Shown here in pieces: positions 19,748 through 28,310 of a stretch of 64,000 nucleotides of DNA. The DNA comes from Flavobacteriaceae bacterium PS02334 (GTDB lineage Bacteria; Bacteroidota; Bacteroidia; Flavobacteriales; Flavobacteriaceae). The DNA is taken from NCBI GenBank assembly GCA_029959295.1, contig JASCOH010000001.1, forward strand, positions 372,001 to 436,000, given 5' to 3'. Both the position numbers and the translations under genes were made by a program. The notes under the pieces are model-generated. The model worked only from the letters and a program-made list of their open reading frames with translations, was not told the origin of the DNA and searched no databases. Numbering within the stretch: position 1 is the first letter of the stretch; every line of letters starts with the position of its first letter.

Positions 19748-19804
19748 AATTTTGTAATATCTTTCCAAAAAATTCTGCAGCAATATTATAAAATAGCCAA
19801 TCTT

Positions 19805-20170
19805 ATGAAAAACATATTTCTACTTTTATTATTAATTTCAAGTCTTTCATTTGCCCAATCAAAAGACTGTTCAAGGCTGAAAAATTGCAAATTAGAATCT
19901 TTACTAGCCGAAGACAAATCTTATATTATCATAAAAAATAATGAATACAGCCAGATTTATGACGATGGCAATTTTGTGAAAGCGAAGATAAATTGGATTG
20001 CCAATTGCGAAGCAGAAATCACAATTTCAGAAGTTTCAATTCCTGATTTCTCTTTGGCTACTGGCGAAAAATTGAATTTAAAAATAGACAAAATTACAGG
20101 TGATATCGCAGAATGCTCTGTAAAAATGCAAGGAGAAACTTATAATTCAAAGTTTAAAATTACAAAATAG
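19805..20170 (+). CDS. Small secreted protein, function unknown
   Basis: 121 residues with a clear signal peptide (KNIFLLLLLISSLSFAQ). The mature part has four cysteines (KDCSRLKNCK, ANCEAE, IAECSV), which could form two disulfides, and a beta-rich look. I do not recognise the family. It follows mepB by 57 bases and ends at a strong bidirectional terminator, so it may share the mepB transcript. Confidence 0.8.
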   Translation: MKNIFLLLLLISSLSFAQSKDCSRLKNCKLESLLAEDKSYIIIKNNEYSQIYDDGNFVKAKINWIANCEAEITISEVSIPDFSLATGEKLNLKIDKITGDIAECSVKMQGETYNSKFKITK

Positions 20171-20178
20171 AGTTTCAT

Positions 20179-20213
20179 AAAAAAACCGATGCAGAATATA
20201 CATCGGTTTTTTT
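20179..20213. terminator. Bidirectional terminator
   Basis: Stem AAACCGATG / CATCGGTTT with a nine-base loop, flanked by A and T runs on both sides. It separates the plus-strand secreted protein gene (stop at 20170) from the convergent lysine-rich protein gene (stop at 20219). Confidence 0.9.
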
Positions 20214-20218
20214 ATAAA

Positions 20219-20761
20219 CTATTTCTTTTTTCCTTTAGCTTTTGATTTCTTTTTCGCTTTGGCTCTTTTCTTAGCTTTTTCTTTCTTTTTTGCCTTCGCT
20301 TTATCTTTCGCTTTTTGTTTTTTTGCCTTATCCTTTTTAGCTTTTGCTTTCGCCTTTTCTTTTTCTTTTGCTTTCTTAGCTTTATTTTTAGCTTTTGCTT
20401 TCAATTTTGCTTTTTTAGCTTTCGCTTTTTCCTTTTCTTTCATCTTTTTATTTTTCTTTTTATCGGTTTTTGAATTTTCTTCAGCTGGAGTTCCCTCTAA
20501 ATTTTCACTTGGAGTTGCTGCAGCGCTTATTTCTGCAGGAAGTTCAGCCACTGTTTCTTCTTTAGTTTCTTCAGTGGTCGCTGGTTTTTCGACAGCTTTT
20601 TTTACAGGTGCTTTTCGAGGAGCTACCGCAGTTCTCTTGCGAACTGGTTTTGCTTCTCCAGAAGTATTTTCAACAACTTCAGGCGAAGTATTTTCGACTG
20701 CTAAATTGTTTTCTTGCGTTTCTGGCAAAGCATCCAGATCAGTTTTAACAGGTTGTTTCAT
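20219..20761 (-). CDS. Lys/Ala-rich histone H1-like protein
   Basis: 180 residues in two parts. Residues 1-100 are disordered and Glu/Pro/Thr-rich, with a short basic AT-hook-like patch (KPVRKRTAVAPRKAPVKK, about 38-56). Residues 100-180 are almost only Lys, Ala and a few Glu/Asp in KAKAK-type repeats, ending KSKAKGKKK. The composition resembles bacterial histone H1-like proteins (HctB, AlgP), which bind DNA non-specifically. A nucleoid role is inferred; alternatives are an RNA- or polyanion-binding tail. The repeat DNA also yields a long opposite-strand open frame, which is a shadow. Confidence 0.75.
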   Translation of the reverse strand: MKQPVKTDLDALPETQENNLAVENTSPEVVENTSGEAKPVRKRTAVAPRKAPVKKAVEKPATTEETKEETVAELPAEISAAATPSENLEGTPAEENSKTDKKKNKKMKEKEKAKAKKAKLKAKAKNKAKKAKEKEKAKAKAKKDKAKKQKAKDKAKAKKKEKAKKRAKAKKKSKAKGKKK

Positions 20762-21167
20762 GGATTGTCTTAGTTAATTTATAGTATTATTTTTTATTAC
20801 TAATTAGTAAAAAGGCATTAAAGGTTTACAAATGATTAATTCAATGTAAATTTAACGTTAACAAATGTAAGAATTATAAGCATTCGCCAATGTTAAGCTT
20901 TTAGTTTGAGGCAATTCTTAACATTGGAAATCAAAATCACTTAAAATTTTGATAAAAAAAGATATTTTGAAGTGCTCATCTTCATCTTTTTAAATCTTAA
21001 TAAAGTGTCAAAAACAGCCTTTTGTTTAGTTTTTTCAATTTAAAGGCGTAAATTCAATATGAATTAGAACTTTTCCGAAATTAAAAATTAACTGGAGGAA
21101 AGACATTCTGAAGGAAATCAAGTCTCTAATAATCACTTTGCCAAGTATAAAAACAAACCTACAAAAT
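20762..21167. other. AT-rich gap with a hairpin at 20887-20927
   Basis: Divergent intergenic region of about 400 bases. The one strong element is CCAATGTTAAG (20887-20897) with its exact reverse complement at 20917-20927 and a 19-base loop. It could be an operator or an RNA hairpin. No promoter matching the consensus is convincing and I see no small gene. Confidence 0.5.
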
Positions 21168-21626
21168 ATGAGAAAAATAGCCATTGTCCTGCTTTGCATC
21201 ATTGCGTTGGGCGCATGCAAATCTAAAAAGCCGGAAGCTCCAAGAGTGGAAAGAGAAGAAATCATGGATGTAAGCGATTTTCAAAAACAAAAGGCGTATG
21301 AACTTGGAAAAAGAGTCCTGAATACCTGCAATACTTCAAGATTTAAACCTTTTACGACAAGCGAGGCAACTGAAAAAGTAATCCAAAATACAACTTTAGA
21401 AAGGCTTTCAAGCACGTGCAGCAAATATTTGATCAAATATGGACAATTTCAAGACCTCAAATTAGTAGAAGTGATCCACAATAAAGAAGATAATTCTTTG
21501 GTTTTTAGGTATAAGGCAGAATACCAGAGAAAATACAAGCAAAAAGAACTGCAGGTTACTTTAAATAGCGACAATAAAGTTTCTGCCATCAAATCTACAG
21601 ATTGGACAGATATTTACAAGCCATAA
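21168..21626 (+). CDS. Predicted lipoprotein, function unknown
   Basis: 152 residues from the ATG at 21168, preferred over 21138 because it puts the signal peptide RKIAIVLLCIIALGACKS at the very start; the lipobox is ALGAC. The mature protein is polar with a KYLIKYGQFQDLKLVEVIHNK region and resembles small flavobacterial lipoproteins of the DUF3887/NTF2-like fold, though I cannot confirm that. The neighbouring gene 42 bases downstream is also NTF2-like. Confidence 0.75.
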   Translation: MRKIAIVLLCIIALGACKSKKPEAPRVEREEIMDVSDFQKQKAYELGKRVLNTCNTSRFKPFTTSEATEKVIQNTTLERLSSTCSKYLIKYGQFQDLKLVEVIHNKEDNSLVFRYKAEYQRKYKQKELQVTLNSDNKVSAIKSTDWTDIYKP

Positions 21627-21668
21627 GAAGTTTGCGGTTTTTTGCGTATTTTTATTCAAAAATCCGAA

Positions 21669-22142
21669 ATGAATTCGAACGAACAAATTATTGAAGAATT
21701 TTATGCCGCTTTTGCAGATGGAAATCCTGAAACGATGACCAGCTGTTATCATCCTGAAATTGTTTTTGAAGATCCTGCTTTTGGGAAATTGCACGGAAAA
21801 GACGCTTCAGATATGTGGCACATGCTTATCGAGCGCGCCAAAGGAAACCTAGAAATAGAATTTTCTAACATAAAAGCAGATGCCAATAAAGGAAGTGCTG
21901 AATGGATTGCAACCTACAATTTCAGCAAAACCAACAGAAAAGTGGTCAATAAAATCAAGGCTTCTTTTGAATTCAAGGACGGACTGATTATCAAGCATAC
22001 TGACTATTTTGATTTTTATAACTGGTCGAAGCAAGCCTTGGGAACTACTGGGATATTACTGGGCTGGTCTTCCTTTCTTCATAAAAAAGTACAAAATCAG
22101 GCACTGGAATCACTGCGCAAATACCAGAAGAAAAATCCTTAA
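21669..22142 (+). CDS. SnoaL/NTF2-like family protein
   Basis: 157 residues from the ATG at 21669 (MNSNEQIIEEFYAAFADGN). The pattern EEFYAAFADGNPETMTSCYHPEIVFEDPAFGKLHG followed by DMWHMLIERA and a final IIKHTDYFDFYNWSKQALG is typical of the nuclear transport factor 2-like superfamily, cone-shaped proteins that bind or isomerise small hydrophobic molecules. No catalytic assignment is possible. Cytoplasmic, no signal peptide. Confidence 0.85.
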   Translation: MNSNEQIIEEFYAAFADGNPETMTSCYHPEIVFEDPAFGKLHGKDASDMWHMLIERAKGNLEIEFSNIKADANKGSAEWIATYNFSKTNRKVVNKIKASFEFKDGLIIKHTDYFDFYNWSKQALGTTGILLGWSSFLHKKVQNQALESLRKYQKKNP

Positions 22143-22217
22143 ATTAACATACATTTAAAAACTAAGACCCCATAATTGCTTAATTTTAAGGAAACACAAT
22201 TTCTTAGAATTATCATT

Positions 22218-24503
22218 ATGGCAAATACCTTTTTAAACTCTTTTCTGCCGCTTTTTTACATTTCATGGTTTGACGATGTGCTGACAGAAACAGAAATGAA
22301 TACGATCAAAGAAGCCATCAACACTCAAGATTGGCTTACAAAAACAGACAAAAAAGAACTTCTCTCAAAAATAAATATTGAAAATCCGCCGACAAGAACT
22401 GAACTTCTGGCTTGGAAAAAAATCATATCTAAGGGAATCAATGAAGACAACGACGAAGAATTATTAACCGACGTCGCCATCAAATTAGCCTTGCTCGAAA
22501 ACCCTAAGCTGGAAGACGAAAAGCTAAAAGAGCTGTATTTTTTCCTTCAAAATCTTGAAAAAGCATTGGGAATCATAAGCAATGAAGCCGTTTTTGCCTT
22601 CAAGGAAAAGCACGACAACACGATTACTTCAAAATATGCTACCGAAACTAATTTTTCAGTAGAAAAGCTCACTGAAATTTTAGATGGAAACCAAGCAGAA
22701 ACCATCAATAAAGTAAAAAAAATCATCAGCCGTCCCGCTTTCAAATACGAAGAATCGACTGATATTGAAATCTACCGCGAAAAAGTCTTGAAATGGTGCA
22801 AGATTTTAGCTAAAGAAGGATTGGGTTCCACTGCTTATCCAAAAAAACATGGCGGCGAAGACGATGTGGAAGCTTACTTTTCAATTATGGAAACGTTGAG
22901 CTACCACGATTTGAGCTTGGTCATCAAATTCGGAGTGCAATTTGGGCTTTGGGGAATGAGCATCCAGTCTTTGGGAACTGAAAAACATTATGCAAAATAT
23001 TTGAAAAAAGTAGGAACCTTGGCACTTCCTGGCTGTTTTGCCATGACGGAAACCAATCATGGTTCTAACGTGAAATCGCTTGAGACTACAGCAACTTATG
23101 ATCATAAAACCAAAAGTTTTACGATCAATACGCCTCACAAATTAGCTCGAAAAGAATACATCGGAAACGCCGCAAGAGACGGAGAAATGGCCACCGTTTT
23201 CGCAAAATTAATCATCGACGGAATTGACCACGGCGTGAATGCCTTCATTGTCCCGATTCGAGATGCAAAGAAAAATGTTTTAGAAGGAATCACAATCGAA
23301 GACTGCGGTCACAAAATGGGCTTGAACGGCGTCGACAACGGAGTCATTTATTTTGACAACGTAATTATTCCAAAAGAAAATATGCTCGACAGATTTGCTT
23401 CTGTAAATAGCAAAGGAGAATTCGAAAGCCCGATTGCAAGCGACAACAGGCGCTTTTTCACCATGCTAGGGACATTAGTCGGGGGAAGAATCGGAATTCC
23501 AAGATCAGCTTTAGCCGCAGCAAAATCAGCCTTGACAATTGCCATCAGATATGGCGACCAAAGACGACAGTTTGGGCCACAAGGCGGTTCTGAAGTGCCA
23601 ATCTTAAATTACAGAATGCACCAGCGAAGATTGATGCCTTATTTGGCAAAATCTTATGCGATACACTTTGCTTTGCAATATGTTACACAGAGATTCTTGA
23701 AGCGCAAAGAAGCTGAAATGCAAGAAATAGAGGCGCTTGCCGCAGGGATGAAAGCCTATGCTACTTGGAATACCCGCGACACCGTTCAAGAATGCCGTGA
23801 AGCCTGCGGTGGCAAAGGATATCTTTCTGAAAACCGCTTTGGGGCTTTGAAAAATGATACCGAAGTCTACACTACATTTGAAGGAGACAATACGGTTTTG
23901 ATGAATCTGGTGGCCAAAAACAGGCTTTCTGAATTTAAAAACCAATTTGGAGAAATGAACGCCCTGAGCCTTTTCAATTACGTTGTCGACCAGGCCAAAA
24001 CTTCCATTACTTACAAAAATCCGTTTGCTACAAGAAATACCGATGAAGCGCATATTGTTGATAGCGAGTTTCATATTCATGCTTTTCAGTTTCGCGAAAA
24101 AGAAATTCTGGCTTCTGCTGCAAAGCGAATTAAGAAATTATTAGACAGTGGCTTAGATTCCTTCGACGCTTTTAATATCGCACAGCATCATTTGATAAAT
24201 GTTGGGCAGGCCTATCTGGAGCGAGTAGTTTTAGAACAATTCCAGCTCCAAATTGAAAATATGAAAGACGAAGGCTCAAAAGCAATCTTAAATAAATTAT
24301 GCCAGCTTTATGCACTTTCAACTATCGAAAAAAATGCCAGCTGGTACCTCGAACAAGGCTATATGGAAGGCGTAAAAACAAAGGCAGTCAGAAAAGCGGT
24401 CAACCAGTTATGCTGGGAAATTAGGCAGAGCGCTGTGCCATTGGTAAACGCTTTTAACATCCCTGAAAGCTGCTTGAGCGCTCCTATTATCTTGAACAAA
24501 TAA
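22218..24503 (+). CDS. Large acyl-CoA dehydrogenase/oxidase-like flavoprotein
   Basis: 761 residues from the ATG at 22218. Unlike the usual 380-600 residue acyl-CoA dehydrogenases, it has an N-terminal helical extension of about 170 residues and a long C-terminal domain, the plan of peroxisomal acyl-CoA oxidases. Motifs: GCFAMTETNHGSNVKSLET (FAD/substrate loop, about 275), EYIGNAARDGEMATVFAKL, GLNGVDNGVIYFDNV, YGDQRRQFG, ECREACGGKGYL and YTTFEGDNTVLM (oxidase-type signature). It probably carries out the first step of fatty-acid beta-oxidation. Whether O2 or an electron-transfer flavoprotein is the acceptor is open. Confidence 0.88.
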   Translation: MANTFLNSFLPLFYISWFDDVLTETEMNTIKEAINTQDWLTKTDKKELLSKINIENPPTRTELLAWKKIISKGINEDNDEELLTDVAIKLALLENPKLEDEKLKELYFFLQNLEKALGIISNEAVFAFKEKHDNTITSKYATETNFSVEKLTEILDGNQAETINKVKKIISRPAFKYEESTDIEIYREKVLKWCKILAKEGLGSTAYPKKHGGEDDVEAYFSIMETLSYHDLSLVIKFGVQFGLWGMSIQSLGTEKHYAKYLKKVGTLALPGCFAMTETNHGSNVKSLETTATYDHKTKSFTINTPHKLARKEYIGNAARDGEMATVFAKLIIDGIDHGVNAFIVPIRDAKKNVLEGITIEDCGHKMGLNGVDNGVIYFDNVIIPKENMLDRFASVNSKGEFESPIASDNRRFFTMLGTLVGGRIGIPRSALAAAKSALTIAIRYGDQRRQFGPQGGSEVPILNYRMHQRRLMPYLAKSYAIHFALQYVTQRFLKRKEAEMQEIEALAAGMKAYATWNTRDTVQECREACGGKGYLSENRFGALKNDTEVYTTFEGDNTVLMNLVAKNRLSEFKNQFGEMNALSLFNYVVDQAKTSITYKNPFATRNTDEAHIVDSEFHIHAFQFREKEILASAAKRIKKLLDSGLDSFDAFNIAQHHLINVGQAYLERVVLEQFQLQIENMKDEGSKAILNKLCQLYALSTIEKNASWYLEQGYMEGVKTKAVRKAVNQLCWEIRQSAVPLVNAFNIPESCLSAPIILNK

Positions 24504-24520
24504 TTCTCATAATTTCAATA

Positions 24521-24565
24521 ACGAGGAAACATTAGTACTATAATTTACTAATGTTTCCTCGTTTT
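24521..24565 (+). terminator. Strong terminator after the acyl-CoA dehydrogenase gene
   Basis: A perfect 17-bp stem (24521-24537 with 24546-24562) with an eight-base loop and a following T run. It lies 18 bases after the stop codon. Confidence 0.9.
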
Positions 24566-24996
24566 CATTATTATATTTCTGTAAGGTATTATAATACAAT
24601 TAAGCATTTCTAATTCTTACAAATATTGGCACCAAAAGTAACTTACCACTACAGTACCAACTAACTTTTCAGGTAATACTTATCCTCTCCATTTTAAAAA
24701 TAAAAAGTAAAAATTACAATATTTTAATTAAAATATATTACTAAAAAAATTTTGATTAAATGCATTTCAACGTCGTTTTGTGTTGTTCATCGATTATATT
24801 TAGTATTGTTGATAGTAACAATAGTATTGTTTGGCAACAACAACAGAATGTTATAATTTTCAACTCAATACTCTATAATATACTTACCTACCGCCTATAA
24901 ATTTAACTTTTCGCCAAAGTTTCTATCTTATTCTCCTCCTATAATTTCTTACAGCCAGACACAACTATTATATAAAAGATTTAGATATTTTAGGTC
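24566..24996. other. AT-rich non-coding stretch before the surface-protein block
   Basis: About 430 bases with no open frame of interest. It contains a short interrupted palindrome TATTGTTGATAGTAACAATA near 24802-24821 and a nearby ACAACAACA run. It marks the left boundary of the higher-GC surface-protein region. No attachment site or integrase is visible. Confidence 0.5.
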
Positions 24997-25293
24997 ATGA
25001 AAAAAGTAATACTCTGTTGCCTTTTATTTTTTGCTTTTGCGTCGTCGCAGGCAATTGCCTATGGCAACAACAGAAATATTCTTTTTACTGATGAAGAAAC
25101 AACAATTGCGTCAGACACTCTGATATATATAAAACCCGGAACGGCTACCAATTTTAAGATTCAGAATTCCGTTTTGCAAGACAGTGTCGCAATTTCCAAA
25201 CACGAGGAGGTTGTTTATATAAGTGACGGATCAACTATTTTCTTTAGTGAAGGCACTATTACCAGCCACTCCTTTTTATATAAAAGCAGCTAA
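24997..25293 (+). CDS. Secreted protein, probably the 5' part of a frameshifted gene
   Basis: 98 residues with a signal peptide (KKVILCCLLFFAFASSQAIA). The body, including LIYIKPGTATNFKIQNSVLQ and EEVVYISDGSTIF, resembles the N-terminal part of small flavobacterial exported proteins. It ends abruptly in SHSFLYKSS. The downstream frame (+1) continues the sequence in the same style (FYIKAAKKTAPIVLKKNKK), with a 71-base overlap. A one-base change somewhere in 25223-25288, for example in the T run at 25272-25276, would join them into a protein of about 200 residues. It may be a true pseudogene, a sequencing error or two overlapping genes. Confidence 0.6.
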   Translation: MKKVILCCLLFFAFASSQAIAYGNNRNILFTDEETTIASDTLIYIKPGTATNFKIQNSVLQDSVAISKHEEVVYISDGSTIFFSEGTITSHSFLYKSS

Positions 25294-25618
25294 AAAAACA
25301 GCGCCCATTGTTTTAAAAAAGAATAAAAAGCTTTCAGCTCCATCTGTTCCTGTTCTTGAAATAAATAAGACATTTTTAGTAGCATCAAAGCTGGTACAGC
25401 TTCCTGAGCCTATAATGGCTATCGCAGTAGTTTCAAGTCCGAAGCAGCCAAATGATGCTAAAATATATCGAGATTTCCCAGCTATTCCATCAGATTTCTA
25501 TTTGAATTTTTATAGAGAACACAAATTAAAACTTTCTGCATATCAAGAGCATCAAGACTTCAAAAGCACTGCAGATGCCATGGATTATGCCCTTTTCAGC
25601 CGTCCACCAACGACCTGA
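25223..25618 (+). CDS. Probable 3' part of the frameshifted secreted protein gene
   Basis: The open frame starts at GTG and has no signal peptide, so an independent exported protein is unlikely. From PFYIKAAKKTAP onward it is Lys/Pro/Val-rich, then ends in a compact polar region (DFYLNFYREHKLKLSAY ... FSRPPTT). Composition fits the continuation of the upstream frame. Function unknown. The next gene is the large tail-fibre-like protein 111 bases downstream. Confidence 0.5.
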   Translation: MTDQLFSLVKALLPATPFYIKAAKKTAPIVLKKNKKLSAPSVPVLEINKTFLVASKLVQLPEPIMAIAVVSSPKQPNDAKIYRDFPAIPSDFYLNFYREHKLKLSAYQEHQDFKSTADAMDYALFSRPPTT

Positions 25619-25729
25619 TTGACACCCCCCCTATTGCCCTTTTATTTAATATAAATAAAATACTTTTTGCATTGCCACCTTTTTTCAAGGTAGGACAAGA
25701 ATAGCAATTTAATTTAAAATTTTAAAGAC

Positions 25730-28198
25730 ATGAAAAAACAACTTTACACTATAGCAGCCCTTTTAGTTATGGGAATTGCCGCCAACGCACAAGTAGGCAT
25801 CGGCACCGTAACACCTGATGCCTCATCAATGCTTGACATCAAAAGCACGACGGCGGGCTTTTTAATGCCAAGAATGACAACTGCCAACAGAACAGCAATT
25901 GCATCTCCTGCGGCAGGTCTTCAGGTTTTTGATACGACCACAAATAGCATCTGGTTCTTTGACGGTACCGCTTGGAAAGACGCTGCAACCAGCACCAACA
26001 TTTACAACAGCGATGGCTTATTAACAAACAGCCGTACAATTGACTACGATGGCTACGACCTAACCTTTTCTGAAGGAACAGGATCTACATTTTTTAACAG
26101 CACCAACCCGCTGCCTGTGCAAATCACGGGACCTTTAAGCACCATCCCAAATAGCATATTGCGCATTGGCGGGGCATCGGGCACGGCGGCCGTGGGACAG
26201 CAGGCGCTTATTGGTTTTAATCCTAACTTCATTAGTGGCGCTTATCCGATAGCCATCGGTGCAGAATATGTGAATGGTTCAGCCAACGAAGGTGCTGCTG
26301 ACTTTGTTGTTAAAACATCAGGCGGCGGTGGCGCCGTAACCAGGTTTGTAGTACAAAATGCTGGTAACGTGGGTATTGGAACAACAACCCCTGGCGCAAA
26401 ACTAGACGTTGCAGGTACGGTAAAAATCACTGACGGCTCTCAAGGTGTTGGAAAAGTATTGACTTCAGACGCCAACGGTTTGGCCAGCTGGTTAACGCCG
26501 AGTGTTACAAGCGACACCAATATTTATAATGCTAGCGGCACGCTTACTAGCGGACGTACGGTAACTATGAATGACAAGAATCTTCAGTTTAATTCTACAA
26601 CAGGTACTTTTGTAATTAATACAGTAGCAGGTTCACAGGCATTTACGCAAACAGGCGCCGGTGTTTTTGGTATCGATGCTCCTAACGTAAGCAATGGCCG
26701 TTTCGTAGTACTCGAAAACGGAAATGTGGGTATCGGAAAAACACTCCCGACCTCTAATCTTTCTATTGTAAATAATGGCACAGCTACATCAATTGGCGGT
26801 GGCGCGGTTACCAACAATGCTTTAAACATTAGCAATCCTACAGGAGGAAGATCTGTCGTAGCTTCTATGTCAGCCTTCACAACAGGTGGCGTGGCAAAGG
26901 AAATCTATTTAGGTATCAACCCAAATCTTAACAGCGATGCAGGTACGTTTACCTTAACCCGCAACGCAGGAGGAAATGATTTGACGATAGATCTTTCTAC
27001 GGGTTATGTAGGCATCGGTGCAGGTACGGCTGCCGCAAAACTAGACGTTGCAGGTAATATAAAAATCGCTGATGGTACGCAAGGTGCCGGAAAAGTATTG
27101 ACTTCTGACGCCAATGGTTTGGCCAGCTGGACAACGCCGAGTGCTGGAGCAAGCACCAATATTTATAATACTAACGGTACGCTTACCAGTGGCCGTACAG
27201 TAACACAAGGAGCTAATGACCTTCTCTTCATAGGTACAAATAACATAACTTTTGCTGGCACAGCTGGTACAGGTGCCGCCTTTACAGTTAGAGATGCCTA
27301 CGCCAAATCAATTTCATTTGACCTTAACTCAAATACTACGCATAATGACCCTGTATTGCAATTTAAAGCTTATAGCACTGGTAATATATCACGCATAGGC
27401 ACTGCTGGTTCAAACTTTGGAATATACACAAAAGGAACATTAGCGACAGATGCAAATCTGACCACAGCCTCACTGTATGTCACTAATACTGGTGATGTAG
27501 GTATCGGCACTAATACGCCGGGAGCTCCATTAGAAGTTGCTGGTGCAAACCCGTTTATTAGTACGACAAGAACCATAACGCCTACTAATGGGGATATTGT
27601 TGGAGGGCTATATTTTACAGCTACTAACGGATCAACTGATGTATTTGGCGCTTCAATTAATACCCAGGCAAACCAAAACTGGAATACTTCAGGCCGCGGT
27701 ACGGACATGATTTTTAGCACAACGCCATCTGGATCAAATAATCAAAAAAACATCACAATGACTGGCGCCGGTGCTTGGGTGCCTAACATTTATAACGCCT
27801 CTACGAATCCCAGCCAAACACTTGGTACTACTGGCAATCGCTGGTCTACGGCTTATCTGAATACTGCTGCTGTTGTTACATCAGATGGCCGTTTGAAAAC
27901 AAACATCAAAAATGTAAGCTATGGTTTAGCTGATGTGATGAAGATGCGCCCGGTAACTTATAACTGGAAAACAGATCCTACAAATAACCACATGGTAGGT
28001 TTCATAGCACAGGAGATGGAAAAGATTATACCTGAAGCAGTGGAAGCGCCTAAAAGTGAAAATGATCATTACGGTGTTAGATACGAAGAGCTGATTCCAG
28101 TACTTACAAAAGCCATTCAAGAGCTGGAAGCTAAAAACACAGCCTTGGAGTCTCGATTAGAGCAATTGGAAAAAGCGGTAATAGCTTTAAAAAAATAA
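25730..28198 (+). CDS. Tail-fibre-like surface protein with C-terminal S74 chaperone domain
   Basis: 822 residues. Signal peptide (KKQLYTIAALLVMGIAANAQ), then the common Bacteroidota head VGIGTVTPDASSMLDIKS. The body is a series of beta modules of the form NVGIGTTTPGAKLDVAG and KVLTSDANGLASW (about residues 215-265 and 430-480). The C-terminus (about 715-800) reads SDGRLKTNIKNVSYGL, FIAQEMEKIIPEAV and ends in a coiled coil (IQELEAKNTALESRLEQLEK). This is the peptidase S74 intramolecular chaperone, which trimerises and self-cleaves in phage tail spikes. Likely a trimeric surface adhesin. It shares an identical block with the next gene. Confidence 0.88.
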   Translation: MKKQLYTIAALLVMGIAANAQVGIGTVTPDASSMLDIKSTTAGFLMPRMTTANRTAIASPAAGLQVFDTTTNSIWFFDGTAWKDAATSTNIYNSDGLLTNSRTIDYDGYDLTFSEGTGSTFFNSTNPLPVQITGPLSTIPNSILRIGGASGTAAVGQQALIGFNPNFISGAYPIAIGAEYVNGSANEGAADFVVKTSGGGGAVTRFVVQNAGNVGIGTTTPGAKLDVAGTVKITDGSQGVGKVLTSDANGLASWLTPSVTSDTNIYNASGTLTSGRTVTMNDKNLQFNSTTGTFVINTVAGSQAFTQTGAGVFGIDAPNVSNGRFVVLENGNVGIGKTLPTSNLSIVNNGTATSIGGGAVTNNALNISNPTGGRSVVASMSAFTTGGVAKEIYLGINPNLNSDAGTFTLTRNAGGNDLTIDLSTGYVGIGAGTAAAKLDVAGNIKIADGTQGAGKVLTSDANGLASWTTPSAGASTNIYNTNGTLTSGRTVTQGANDLLFIGTNNITFAGTAGTGAAFTVRDAYAKSISFDLNSNTTHNDPVLQFKAYSTGNISRIGTAGSNFGIYTKGTLATDANLTTASLYVTNTGDVGIGTNTPGAPLEVAGANPFISTTRTITPTNGDIVGGLYFTATNGSTDVFGASINTQANQNWNTSGRGTDMIFSTTPSGSNNQKNITMTGAGAWVPNIYNASTNPSQTLGTTGNRWSTAYLNTAAVVTSDGRLKTNIKNVSYGLADVMKMRPVTYNWKTDPTNNHMVGFIAQEMEKIIPEAVEAPKSENDHYGVRYEELIPVLTKAIQELEAKNTALESRLEQLEKAVIALKK
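26756..26970 (+). repeat. Identical 215-bp block, copy 1
   Basis: Exactly identical to 28818-29032 (offset 2062). It encodes NLSIVNNGTATSIGGG through TLTRNAG. The 180 bases before it are also nearly identical. Points to recent duplication or gene conversion. Confidence 0.92.
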
Positions 28199-28222
28199 AA
28201 AGATTCTGAATTGCATAGACAA

Positions 28223-28260
28223 TAAAAGCCCGAAACTCCTCAAAAAGTTTCAGGCTTTTA
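28223..28260 (+). terminator. Terminator after the S74 surface protein gene
   Basis: Arms AAAAGCCCGAAACT and AGTTTCAGGCTTTT (one unpaired C) around a short A-rich loop, ending in a T run. It lies 24 bases after the stop codon and separates the two paralogous genes. Confidence 0.8.
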
Positions 28261-28310
28261 AAAAATTAAAATTAATCCAAACAATTTATTAATTATTTAT
28301 ACCATTTAAA

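Noticed and set aside
20259-20777. Long plus-strand open frame opposite the lysine-rich gene
   Set aside because: Its Phe/Ala/Ser-rich product is the mirror of Lys/Ala codons; no start context and no independent support.
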